This document shows positions 1 through 7,320 of a DNA stretch of 8,670 nucleotides, piece after piece (position 1 is the first letter of the stretch; the number at the start of each line of letters is the position of its first letter). Source of the DNA: Planctomycetales bacterium (GTDB lineage Bacteria; Planctomycetota; Phycisphaerae; SM23-33); assembly GCA_030642005.1 (NCBI GenBank), contig DAOWOP010000108.1, forward strand, positions 1 through 8,670, written 5' to 3'. Position numbers and translations under genes: made by a program. The notes below the pieces were generated by a model. It was given only the letters and a program-made list of their open reading frames with translations, made no database searches and was not told where the DNA came from.

Positions 1-471
1 GCGGTCCTTGACATGCTGATCCACGACATGGATTTTACCCTTCAAATGCTCGGTAAGCCCCCGGCTGTTCGGGCTTCGGGCAGGGATCAGGACGGGGCTT
101 TTAACTCGGTTCACTGTCAGTTGGAGTATCCGTCGGGTATTCCTGTCCGCCTGGAGGCGTCTGTGATGATGCCGCCTTCCTATCCGTTCCGAATGTATTT
201 TTCGATCGAACTTGAGCAAGCCGTTCTTGAGATGGACTTCTGGCGTTCTAAGGACCGGCGGCTTATGGTCTATCCTCAGGGTGGTGAGGCCTTCTGTCCG
301 GAACCGGACGAACACGACGCATATGCCGCCGAGATCGATCACTTCGCCAGGCAGGTGATGACCGGAGAACCTTTTGACCTCGCCGCCCTTGATGAATCGA
401 TTCTGGCGTTGAACATGTGTCTTGTCGCAGAGCAATCTTTCCGAACGGGCAAGGCCGTTAGCTTGCAGTAG
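1..471 (+). CDS. Gfo/Idh/MocA-family oxidoreductase, 3' part only
   Basis: This is the last 156 residues of an NAD(P)-dependent oxidoreductase; the reading frame is open at the first base, so the start and the N-terminal Rossmann domain lie outside the window. The fragment opens with the family's central motif (D4, then L-I-H-D-M-D with H8), which holds the catalytic His/Asp region next to the conserved beta-sheet substrate domain. It then shows the usual C-terminal features: a Y-P-S-G turn, an aromatic stretch around M-P-P-S-Y-P-F, and an amphipathic end with Y-A-A-E-I-D-H-F and R-T-G-K-A-V. Members of this family usually oxidise or reduce a hydroxyl of a sugar, inositol or related polyol. 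The substrate cannot be read from this part. It is the first visible gene of a five-gene operon, 7 bases ahead of the next start. The family call is firm and the reaction is inferred. Confidence 0.88.
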   Translation, partial: AVLDMLIHDMDFTLQMLGKPPAVRASGRDQDGAFNSVHCQLEYPSGIPVRLEASVMMPPSYPFRMYFSIELEQAVLEMDFWRSKDRRLMVYPQGGEAFCPEPDEHDAYAAEIDHFARQVMTGEPFDLAALDESILALNMCLVAEQSFRTGKAVSLQ

Positions 472-473
472 GA
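470..473 (+). promoter_or_regulatory. ribosome binding site AGGA fixing the start of the first amidohydrolase
   Basis: AGGA overlaps the stop codon of the oxidoreductase gene and sits 5 bases before the ATG at 479. It supports that start over an in-frame ATG at 422, which would put 19 unrelated residues inside the upstream gene. Confidence 0.55.
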
Positions 474-478
474 TACTT

Positions 479-1234
479 ATGAAACAAGCCGCTATGCAAT
501 CGAACATTATAGACTCGGCCATGCGATTACCGGCCGGTAACCCAAAGTCGGAAGTTAGCGCCTGGTTCGACCTGGCAGAGCGGTGGGGGATTTCGCACAC
601 CGTGGCGGCCCCGCCGGACGAATTCGTCATGGCCTTTAACGATGAAGGCAACGCCATGATGGCCGACCTGGTGAAACAATATCCGGATCGGCTTTCCGCT
701 CTGGCCGTGGCAAACCCCTGGTACGGGGAAAAGGCGGTCGATACCCTCAAGAGGGCCTTCGAGCGAGGCTTGTGCGGGCTGTACCTTCATCCGGGTCGCC
801 AGGGATTTCACCTGACCGAGTCCGTCGTCGATCCGCTCATCGAGGCCTGCCTGGAATATGGCAAACCGATCTACAGCCACACGGGCACGCCGATTTGTGC
901 GATGCCGTTTCAACTGGCGGAACTGGCCCGGCGATTCGGCGAAGCGACGTTCGTGATGGGGCACATGGGCTGGACCGACTTCTGCGGCTACGATGCCGTC
1001 CCGGCGGCGCAACAGACGCCGAATATCCTCCTGGATACCTCCCTGGCATGTAGTTCGATAGTGGCTGATGCTATTGAGAAACTGGGTGTCGGGCGGGTCC
1101 TGTTCGGCACGGGATACCCGCGCTCTCGCCCCGCGCACGAATTCGAAAAACTCAAACCGCTGAACCTTTCGGAAGAAGACTTCGACAAGTACGCTCGAAA
1201 AAACGCGAGGCGAATATGGAAGATCAATCCATGA
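479..1234 (+). CDS. amidohydrolase-2 family protein lacking the HxH and Asp metal ligands
   Basis: This 251-residue protein has the metal-dependent TIM-barrel hydrolase layout of the amidohydrolase-2 family. Visible family elements are the N-terminal I-I-D-S strand (residues 10-13), the Y-L-H-P strand (102-105), Y-S-H-T-G (132-136, a metal-ligand His in the family), M-G-H-M-G (160-164, second His) and L-F-G-T (208-211). The HxH motif that should follow I-D-S reads A-M-R (14-16), and the Asp that should follow F-G-T is Gly (212). The two remaining histidines are kept. The neighbouring paralogue has all of these residues, so this copy is probably catalytically altered or a non-catalytic partner. 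Frame and length are intact, which argues against random decay. The start at 479 is chosen from AGGA at 470-473 and the family's N-terminus. The stop overlaps the next start as ATGA, suggesting translational coupling. Confidence 0.82.
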   Translation: MKQAAMQSNIIDSAMRLPAGNPKSEVSAWFDLAERWGISHTVAAPPDEFVMAFNDEGNAMMADLVKQYPDRLSALAVANPWYGEKAVDTLKRAFERGLCGLYLHPGRQGFHLTESVVDPLIEACLEYGKPIYSHTGTPICAMPFQLAELARRFGEATFVMGHMGWTDFCGYDAVPAAQQTPNILLDTSLACSSIVADAIEKLGVGRVLFGTGYPRSRPAHEFEKLKPLNLSEEDFDKYARKNARRIWKINP

Positions 1235-1971
1235 AAGTCATCGACTCCCATACTCACTTTCCGGGGACGTCTTTCGGCTGCCGGCCCAGGTCAGGCGAAG
1301 ATATCCGCAACGAGTTCGAATCGGGGGGGCTTTCCGGCGCCTGGATAATGACGACCGACGGCCTGCTTGGCGAACCGGCCCGGCATAATGACCTTTTGGC
1401 CGAAGGGGTCAGGGATCACCTGGACTTCTTCGTTCCGTTCTGTACGGTCTCGCCGAATGAGGGAACCGACGCTGCTCTTGCTGAACTCGACCGGGCGGTC
1501 GGCGACCTGGGAATGAAGGGGCTGAAACTCCATCCCTGGCTTCAGTCGTTTTCTCCGACGCATCCCGCCGTCCTGCCGATACTCCGAAAGGCCGGCGAAC
1601 TCGGCCTGCCCGTACTCTTTCACGACGGGACCCCACCATACAGCACGCCGCTCCAGATAGCCTCCGCCGCTGAAAAAGCACCCGAAACGACCGTAATCCT
1701 GGGACACTCAGGCCTGGAAGACCTTTATGAGGATGCAATCCTGGCGTGCCTTCGCCATGAGAATATCCATCTGTGCCTCTGTTCACAGAGCGCCGGGAAC
1801 ATCTCCGAAATCGTTCGGCGATGCCCTGCCGAAAAGTTGCTGTTCGGAACAGACGCCGGTTTCGGAGACAGTCTGATAAAACCGGCTATCGCCAAGTATC
1901 TCGACCTGGATATTTCGGATGAGACCCTGAAAAAAATCTTCCACGAAAACGCCCAGGCGCTCCTGCCATGA
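1231..1971 (+). CDS. amidohydrolase-2 family metal-dependent hydrolase (complete active site)
   Basis: This 246-residue TIM-barrel hydrolase carries the full amidohydrolase-2 metal set: V-I-D-S-H-T-H-F with H7 and H9, L-F-H-D-G with H131, L-G-H-S-G with H159, and F-G-T-D-A-G with D208. A G-L-K-L-H-P-W strand lies at 97-103. Family members hydrolyse or decarboxylate small carboxylates, lactones or amides using one divalent metal in the cytoplasm; no signal peptide is seen. The substrate is not readable. It is a distant paralogue of the preceding gene. The start at 1231 gives the usual family N-terminus and makes an ATGA overlap with the upstream stop; an ATG at 1216, with GAGG at 1207-1210, would add five residues and is a real alternative. 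Its own stop overlaps the next start, again as ATGA. The family call is secure. Confidence 0.87.
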   Translation: MKVIDSHTHFPGTSFGCRPRSGEDIRNEFESGGLSGAWIMTTDGLLGEPARHNDLLAEGVRDHLDFFVPFCTVSPNEGTDAALAELDRAVGDLGMKGLKLHPWLQSFSPTHPAVLPILRKAGELGLPVLFHDGTPPYSTPLQIASAAEKAPETTVILGHSGLEDLYEDAILACLRHENIHLCLCSQSAGNISEIVRRCPAEKLLFGTDAGFGDSLIKPAIAKYLDLDISDETLKKIFHENAQALLP

Positions 1972-3467
1972 CACGGACAGTCAGGAAAACCGACATCATC
2001 GCCGGGCTGAAACGGATGGGCCTGGCCGGCGGCGACCATGTCTTCATGCACGCTTCGCTCAGCAGTTTTGGCTGGGTCGCCGGCGGAGCCGATACGGTCA
2101 TTGACGCGATTATTGAAACCGTCGGGCCGGACGGAACGGTTGTCGTTCCGACCTTCGGAAGCACCGACGAGGTCTTCGACCCGGAAAAAAGCGAGACTAA
2201 CCTGGGTGTCATCCCGCAAAGATTCCGGCGGCGCAAGGACGCCGTCCGAAGCGGCCATCCCCTGGCGTCGGTGGCCGCGATTGGAAACAAGGCCAAGTGG
2301 CTCGTCGAAGGTCACGCCGATGCGAAAACAGCCCACGGAAAAGGCACTCCATATTACAAACTCTACGAACTTGGCGGGAAGATACTCCTGCTCGGCGTTG
2401 ATTTGGATCGCGTTACCTTTCTGCACACTGCCGAGGCCTTGGCGCAACTGCCGTACCTGAAACCGGCAAAGGGTGCCTTCATCGATTCGACGGGAAAGAA
2501 GAAGACCGGGACTTGGCCCTGTTTCCCCGGCCCGCACCGGAACTTCATAGGTCTCCAGAAATGGCTGGAAGAAACGCATCTGACAACGAAAACCACCATA
2601 GGCTCGTGCGTTGCACAGGTGATGCCGTGCAATGCGCTTCTGAAGGCGCTGTTGAAGCGTCTGGAAACTGAACCGGGGCTTTTTATTACCGACAACCCGT
2701 CGCTGCCGGACGGTGTGCGGCAAAAGGCCGACATCCTGCGGGCGCAATGGCGACGGTGCTCGTTTCAACTTGCTGCCGACAGCCAATTTGCCGGCCGATA
2801 CATCGAGGAAATCATCGACAACCTCATGCAATTCGGCATCGAGAACGTTGTGCTTTCCTGCGTCAACGACACTCTATGGAACCGCATTGAGCGGGATAAG
2901 CGGAAGTGGTGCCTGCGGGGGCTGCGGATGGCGAAGGTCAGGCCCGTGGCGATCAGACTTCCCGTTCTCGCCCCTGAAGAAGCGGCGGACTTGCTGAAAG
3001 AAGCCGGAACCGACACGCTTATCGTTCCATCGACCTGCCCGGCCGATTTGATTGCACGACTTGCCGGAGACGGTTTTAAGGTGCTCCTGGAGAATGCGTT
3101 CATCGGCGGCGAACGCCTGGCCGATATGCTCGACGGCCTGCCACGGAAAATATCCGGCAGTGTCAAACTTGCGTTCAACCCACTGGCCTTCGCTCAGGTC
3201 GGCGAGAACCCGTTTTTGCGGACGTACCACACCCGGATCAAGCGGCACATGGGTCTGTTGTACATAAATGATGGCTTGGCGTCAGGCAGGCGCACCGCCC
3301 TGGAAGAAGGCCTGTCCGAGATAAAAGAACTCATCTCAATCCTCCATTGTAAGAGTTTCGGCGGAATGTTTGTCTTGCAAGCGCCGGGGCCTTCGGCGTT
3401 TGCCAGAACCGTGCGGGCATTTAAGGGCATTCTCAAGGAAATAGGCGTATGGCGAGATGCATTATAG
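1968..3467 (+). CDS. AAC(3)-type N-acetyltransferase fused to a degenerate TIM-barrel epimerase-like domain
   Basis: This is a 499-residue two-domain protein. Residues about 1-265 match the aminoglycoside 3-N-acetyltransferase (Antibiotic_NAT) family: H-A-S-L-S-S-F-G-W (28-36), G-G-A-D-T-V (39-44), G-T-V-V-V-P-T (56-62), G-H-P-L-A-S (96-101) and the catalytic-type H-T-A-E (H153, E156) after the L-L-L-G-V strand. These enzymes move acetyl from acetyl-CoA to an amine. Residues about 266-499 follow the strand order of sugar-phosphate isomerase/epimerase barrels: V-L-L-E-N with E375, L-A-F-N-P with N404 where Asp is usual, L-L-Y-I-N-D (430-435) where the His-containing strand is usual, and F-V-L-Q with Q471 where Glu is usual. 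Only one of four usual metal ligands remains. AAC(3) family proteins are typically about 260-290 residues, so the second half is a true addition. There is only a weak AGG before the start, so translation probably depends on coupling. An amino-sugar substrate is more likely than drug resistance, but this is inference. Confidence 0.8.
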   Translation: MTRTVRKTDIIAGLKRMGLAGGDHVFMHASLSSFGWVAGGADTVIDAIIETVGPDGTVVVPTFGSTDEVFDPEKSETNLGVIPQRFRRRKDAVRSGHPLASVAAIGNKAKWLVEGHADAKTAHGKGTPYYKLYELGGKILLLGVDLDRVTFLHTAEALAQLPYLKPAKGAFIDSTGKKKTGTWPCFPGPHRNFIGLQKWLEETHLTTKTTIGSCVAQVMPCNALLKALLKRLETEPGLFITDNPSLPDGVRQKADILRAQWRRCSFQLAADSQFAGRYIEEIIDNLMQFGIENVVLSCVNDTLWNRIERDKRKWCLRGLRMAKVRPVAIRLPVLAPEEAADLLKEAGTDTLIVPSTCPADLIARLAGDGFKVLLENAFIGGERLADMLDGLPRKISGSVKLAFNPLAFAQVGENPFLRTYHTRIKRHMGLLYINDGLASGRRTALEEGLSEIKELISILHCKSFGGMFVLQAPGPSAFARTVRAFKGILKEIGVWRDAL

Positions 3468-4057
3468 ACCTGTCGTTTCCGTGCTCGAACGAGACCGACG
3501 GCGTTACAATAACCAGGCAGGATAACCCGCCAATATACCTTGGGCACGAATGTTACGCCTACGACCTTGCGATAAAATCGCATACCGGAACGTATTTTGA
3601 GAATTCTTCTCACCTCTTCAGAGACGGCCAGGACACAGACGCCGTCGGCGTAGGCGACCTGGTCCTTCCGGGTGTCTGCTTGAATATAACGACTGATAAT
3701 TCCTGCATTTGCGCCGACGATCTGGAGGCAGCCTGTGATTCACTGCCTCCCGGCTCGGCCTTGCTGATCGACACCGGCCCCGACAAGGGTAAGTTCTTTT
3801 CCCGCGATGCCGCCCAATGGATGGCCGACCACGGCGTAAAACTTATGGGCGGCAGCATGTGCCTCTACGACAGAGGTTTCGACAACCCGACGGGGTTTTT
3901 TGTGGATTTGTTCAAGGCTGAGATACCAATCGTCGCCAATCTTCTTAACCTGGACAAATTACCGGAAAGCGGCTTTACGGTTATCGCGCTGCCGTTGCGG
4001 ATGGCTGGCGTCTGCGCCGTTCCATGTCGAGTGGTGGCGATGTTGAAGCGTGCCTGA
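3449..4057 (+). CDS. cyclase / kynurenine formamidase-like family protein with altered metal site
   Basis: This 202-residue protein belongs to the cyclase family (kynurenine formamidase, isatin hydrolase relatives). It begins with the family's I-I-D-L-S strand (5-9) and contains the signature region as H-T-G-T-Y-F-E-N-S-S-H (45-55). The usual form is H-x-G-T-H-x-D-x-P-x-H, so the middle His is Tyr49 and the Asp is Glu51. The late Glu of the I-P-I-V-E-N-L type segment is Ala163, while the N-L-L-N-L-D-K-L and I-A-L-P-L-R-M-A-G segments (164-186) are well kept. Family enzymes hydrolyse N-formyl, amide or cyclic bonds with Zn or Mn. This member may bind metal differently or have changed function. 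The start has AAGGA at 3435-3439, 9 bases upstream, and overlaps the previous gene by 19 bases. It is the last gene of the operon and converges on carB. Confidence 0.8.
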   Translation: MARCIIDLSFPCSNETDGVTITRQDNPPIYLGHECYAYDLAIKSHTGTYFENSSHLFRDGQDTDAVGVGDLVLPGVCLNITTDNSCICADDLEAACDSLPPGSALLIDTGPDKGKFFSRDAAQWMADHGVKLMGGSMCLYDRGFDNPTGFFVDLFKAEIPIVANLLNLDKLPESGFTVIALPLRMAGVCAVPCRVVAMLKRA

Positions 4058-4098
4058 AATACCGGGACGTTCACATTTATGTATTTCGCCCGTATTTC
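4056..4098. terminator. imperfect inverted repeat between convergent genes, possible bidirectional terminator
   Basis: The arm GAAATACCGGG (4056-4066) pairs with CCCGTATTTC (4089-4098) through 10 base pairs with one bulged C and a 22-base loop. It lies just after the cyclase stop and just before the carB stop, where both strands need to end transcription. There is no clear T-run on either side, so it is not a textbook intrinsic terminator. GTATTTC is also repeated at 4081-4087, offering an alternative shorter pairing. Confidence 0.3.
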
Positions 4099-4105
4099 TG
4101 TTCGC

Positions 4106-7100
4106 CTACTTGATATTTGCGTGGTACTCCTGGAGGCTTCTGATTCCGCTGCCGCTGTGGCGGTAGGCGGCGATGCCCTCGGCGGCGGCTTCGGCGGCGC
4201 TGAGCGTCGTGATGTACGGTATCTTGTACTTGATGGCCGACTTGCGGATGTAAGAATCGTCGTACTGGCTTAGTTTGCCGATGGGCGTGTTGACCACGAG
4301 TTGTATCCGGCCGTTGGTTATAGCGTCAGTGATGTTAGGCCGGCCCTCGTGAAGTTTCTTAATCGGCTCGGTTTTTATCCCGTTATCGATCAGGAACGCG
4401 CCGGTGCCTTCGGTCGCCAGGATATTAAAGCCCAGTTCCGCGAATTTGCCGGCGGCCTTGAGCACGGCAGGGCGATCGTGAGGAGAAACAGAGATCAGGA
4501 CGGCGCCCTCGGTAGGCAGGATTTGCTTGGCGCCCTCTTGTGCTTTGTAATACGCCAGGCCGAACGAGTCCGCCAGGCCCAGCACCTCGCCGGTCGATCG
4601 CATCTCGGGCCCAAGGACCGGATCAACCTCGTGGTACATTGGGAACGGGAAGACGGCCTCCTTGACGCCAAAGTGCGGGATTGGCTTGCGCTGGAGGTTC
4701 ATCTCCGCCAGCGTCTTTGTGAGCATCAATTGCGTGGCGATGCGGGCCATGGGGATGCCGCAGACCTTGGAGACCAGCGGGACCGTCCGCGACGCACGCG
4801 GGTTGGCTTCGAGGACATAGACCACGTCATCGGCAATTGCGTACTGCATGTTCATGACGCCCACGACCTTGAGTTCGCGGGCTATTTCATGGGTGTATTC
4901 GTTGATGGTCTCAAGGTGTTTGGCCGGGATGCTGATCGGCGGGATAACGCAGGCTGAATCGCCTGAGTGGATACCCGCCAGTTCAATGTGCTCCATTACC
5001 GCCGGGACGAAGGTGTCGGCTCCGTCGGCGAGGGCGTCTGCCTCGGCCTCGATGGCGTTATCAAGGAACCTGTCGATGAGAATGGGCCGCTCCGGCGTAA
5101 CATCGACCGCGGCGGCAACGTACTGCCGGAGCATCTGCTCGTCATGGACGACCTCCATCCCACGCCCGCCGAGCACGAACGAAGGCCTGACCATCAGCGG
5201 GTAGCCGATCCGCCCGGCGATCTCCAGAGCCTCGGCCACCGTGCTGGCCATGCCGGATTCCGGCATGGGGATGCCGAGTTTGTCCATCATCTTGCCGAAC
5301 CGATCGCGGTCTTCAGCCAGGTCGATGGTGTCCGGGCTGGTGCCGAGGATATTGACACCGGCGGCGGCGAGTTCCTGGGCAATGTTAAGCGGCGTCTGAC
5401 CGCCGAACTGGACGATGACGCCTTCGGGCTTCTCCTTTTCGTAGATGCTCAGCACGTCCTCGACGGTGAGCGGCTCGAAGTACAACTTGTCGGAGGTGTC
5501 GTAATCGGTCGAGACGGTCTCGGGATTGCAGTTGACCATGATGGTCTCGAAGCCTTCGTCGCGGAGTGCGAATGCGGCGTGGACGCAGCAGTAGTCGAAC
5601 TCGATTCCCTGCCCAATGCGGTTAGGCCCGCCGCCGAGGACCATGACCTTTCGCCGGTCGCTGGTGCCGACTGCGTCCGCGGCGTTGTAGGTGGAGTAAT
5701 AGTAGGCGGCGTCTTCGGCGCCGCTGACCGGTACCGGATGCCAGCCCTCGACCACGCCCAGACCGGCCCGTTGCCTGCGGATGTCCGACTCGGCAAGACC
5801 CAGTATCCTTGCGAGGTATTTGTCGGCGAAGCCGTCCTTCTTGGCGCGTCTCAGCAACTCATCCGGCAGGGCCTTGCCCTTGTATTTGAGAACCTCTTCC
5901 TCCAGTTCGACCAACTCGGCCATCTGCTCGATGAACCACTGCTTGATATAGGTCAGTTCGTGAAGTTGCTCGACCGATGCGCCCTTTCGGATGGCCTCGT
6001 ACATGATGAACTGCCGTTCGCTGGTGGGTTCGCGCAGCATCTCAAGCAGTTCATCCAGCGGGCGCTCGTTGAAATCCTTTGCGAAGCCCAGGCCACCCCT
6101 GCCGTCCTCCAGCGACCGGATGGCCTTCTGGAACGCCTCCTTGTAGTTCTTGCCGATGCTCATAACCTCGCCGACAGCCTTCATCTGCGTGCCGAGTTGA
6201 TCCACGGCGTCGCGGAATTTCTCGAACGCCCACCGGGCGAATTTGACCACCACGTAGTCGCCCGACGGGGTGTACTTTTCAAGCGTGCCGTCGCGCCAGT
6301 AGGGAATCTCGTCCATTGTCATCCCGCCGGCGAGTTTGGCCGAGATCAGCGCAATCGGAAACCCCGTCGCCTTCGACGCCAGGGCCGAACTGCGACTGGT
6401 ACGCGGGTTAATCTCGATTACCACGACGCGCCCGGTCTTCGGGTCGTGGGCGAACTGGACGTTCGTCCCGCCGATGACCTGAATGGCCTCGACGATTTTA
6501 TATGAATAATCCTGAAGTCGCTGCTGAAGTTCGGCGTCAATGGTGAGCATCGGAGCGGTGCAGAAGGAATCGCCTGTATGCACGCCCATCGCATCGACAT
6601 TCTCGATGAAACAAACGGTGACCATCTGATTCTTGGCGTCGCGGACGACCTCCAGTTCCAGTTCCTCCCAGCCGAGGACGGACTCCTCCACGAGTATCTG
6701 CCCGATAAGGCTTGCAGCGATGCCACGGTTGGCGACGATGCGGAGTTCCTCGACGTTATATACCAGCCCGCCGCCGGCGCCGCCCATAGTGTAGGCCGGA
6801 CGGATTACGACCGGATATCCCAGTTCATCCGCCACCTTCTCGGCGTCATCGACGTTGAAAACAGCCGTGCTGTGGGGCACGTCGATACCGAGGCTGTTCA
6901 TCGTCTTTTTGAAAGCGATGCGGTCTTCGCCGCGCTCGATGGCGTCCACCTGCACGCCGATGACCCTCACGCCGTACTTGTCCAGCACGCCGGCTTTGTG
7001 AAGTTCCGACGACAGGTTCAGCGCGGTTTGCCCTCCGAGGTTGGGCAGCAGCGCGTCGGGACGTTCAGCCTCGATGATGCGAGTCATGGCCTCAAGCGTC

Positions 7101-7306
7101 AGCGGCTCAATGTACGTAACGTCGGCCATACCGGGATCGGTCATGATGGTGGCCGGGTTGGAGTTGACCAGCACAATCTTGTAGCCCAGTTCGCGCAAGG
7201 CCTTGCACGCCTGCGTGCCGGAATAGTCGAACTCGCACGCCTGCCCGATGACAATCGGGCCTGAACCGATAATCATTACCTTGTCGATGTCAGCATGTTT
7301 CGGCAT
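4106..7306 (-). CDS. carB: carbamoyl-phosphate synthase large subunit
   Basis: This 1066-residue protein makes carbamoyl phosphate from bicarbonate, ammonia (delivered by CarA from glutamine) and two ATP, feeding pyrimidine and arginine synthesis in the cytoplasm. The family's duplicated layout is complete. The first ATP-grasp half has G-S-G-P-I-V-I-G-Q near residue 14, R129, R169 in V-I-R-P-A-Y-T-M-G-G, E215, and E-I-N-P-R-T-S-R-S-S-A-L near 298. A helical oligomerisation region follows at about 400-550. The second ATP-grasp half has G-G-G-P-N-R-I-G-Q-G near 560 and E-A-N-P-R-A-S-R-T-V. A C-terminal MGS-like allosteric domain runs from about 940, with A-T-E-G-T-G. Length matches the family. 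The start at 7306 has AGAGG 8 bases upstream; a longer in-frame start at 7339 would lie inside the upstream gene. The neighbour upstream is an AT-rich nuclease gene, not carA, only 14 bases away. Confidence 0.97.
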   Translation of the reverse strand: MPKHADIDKVMIIGSGPIVIGQACEFDYSGTQACKALRELGYKIVLVNSNPATIMTDPGMADVTYIEPLTLEAMTRIIEAERPDALLPNLGGQTALNLSSELHKAGVLDKYGVRVIGVQVDAIERGEDRIAFKKTMNSLGIDVPHSTAVFNVDDAEKVADELGYPVVIRPAYTMGGAGGGLVYNVEELRIVANRGIAASLIGQILVEESVLGWEELELEVVRDAKNQMVTVCFIENVDAMGVHTGDSFCTAPMLTIDAELQQRLQDYSYKIVEAIQVIGGTNVQFAHDPKTGRVVVIEINPRTSRSSALASKATGFPIALISAKLAGGMTMDEIPYWRDGTLEKYTPSGDYVVVKFARWAFEKFRDAVDQLGTQMKAVGEVMSIGKNYKEAFQKAIRSLEDGRGGLGFAKDFNERPLDELLEMLREPTSERQFIMYEAIRKGASVEQLHELTYIKQWFIEQMAELVELEEEVLKYKGKALPDELLRRAKKDGFADKYLARILGLAESDIRRQRAGLGVVEGWHPVPVSGAEDAAYYYSTYNAADAVGTSDRRKVMVLGGGPNRIGQGIEFDYCCVHAAFALRDEGFETIMVNCNPETVSTDYDTSDKLYFEPLTVEDVLSIYEKEKPEGVIVQFGGQTPLNIAQELAAAGVNILGTSPDTIDLAEDRDRFGKMMDKLGIPMPESGMASTVAEALEIAGRIGYPLMVRPSFVLGGRGMEVVHDEQMLRQYVAAAVDVTPERPILIDRFLDNAIEAEADALADGADTFVPAVMEHIELAGIHSGDSACVIPPISIPAKHLETINEYTHEIARELKVVGVMNMQYAIADDVVYVLEANPRASRTVPLVSKVCGIPMARIATQLMLTKTLAEMNLQRKPIPHFGVKEAVFPFPMYHEVDPVLGPEMRSTGEVLGLADSFGLAYYKAQEGAKQILPTEGAVLISVSPHDRPAVLKAAGKFAELGFNILATEGTGAFLIDNGIKTEPIKKLHEGRPNITDAITNGRIQLVVNTPIGKLSQYDDSYIRKSAIKYKIPYITTLSAAEAAAEGIAAYRHSGSGIRSLQEYHANIK

Positions 7307-7314
7307 GAAAATAA

Positions 7315-7319
7315 CCTCT
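7315..7319 (-). promoter_or_regulatory. carB ribosome binding site
   Basis: AGAGG on the minus strand is followed by 8 bases and then the ATG at 7306. It lies in the 14-base gap after the upstream nuclease gene's stop and fixes the carB start at Met-Pro-Lys-His, the usual N-terminus of the family. Confidence 0.6.
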
Positions 7320-7320
7320 G

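Noticed and set aside
422..478. Upstream ATG extension of the first amidohydrolase
   Set aside because: It would lie inside the oxidoreductase gene and adds residues unlike the family; the ATG at 479 has AGGA at the right distance.
527..1138. Minus-strand open frame of 203 codons
   Set aside because: It is the shadow of the first amidohydrolase, arginine-rich and without family features.
479..1234. First amidohydrolase as a decayed pseudogene
   Set aside because: The frame is uninterrupted, length matches its paralogue, other motifs are conserved and coupling to the next gene is intact; only specific ligand positions differ.
1725..2831. Minus-strand open frame of 368 codons
   Set aside because: It runs antisense to the amidohydrolase and the AAC(3) domain, whose motifs are clear on the + strand; its translation shows no recognisable domain.
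1968..3467. Aminoglycoside resistance determinant
   Set aside because: The AAC(3) motifs are present, but the protein is fused to a sugar-epimerase-like barrel and sits in a metabolic-looking operon, so a drug-resistance role is not supported by context.
4967..6505. Long + strand open frame (512 codons) opposite carB
   Set aside because: It lies entirely antisense to the well-conserved carB coding frame, has no family motifs, and is explained by GC-rich codon bias.
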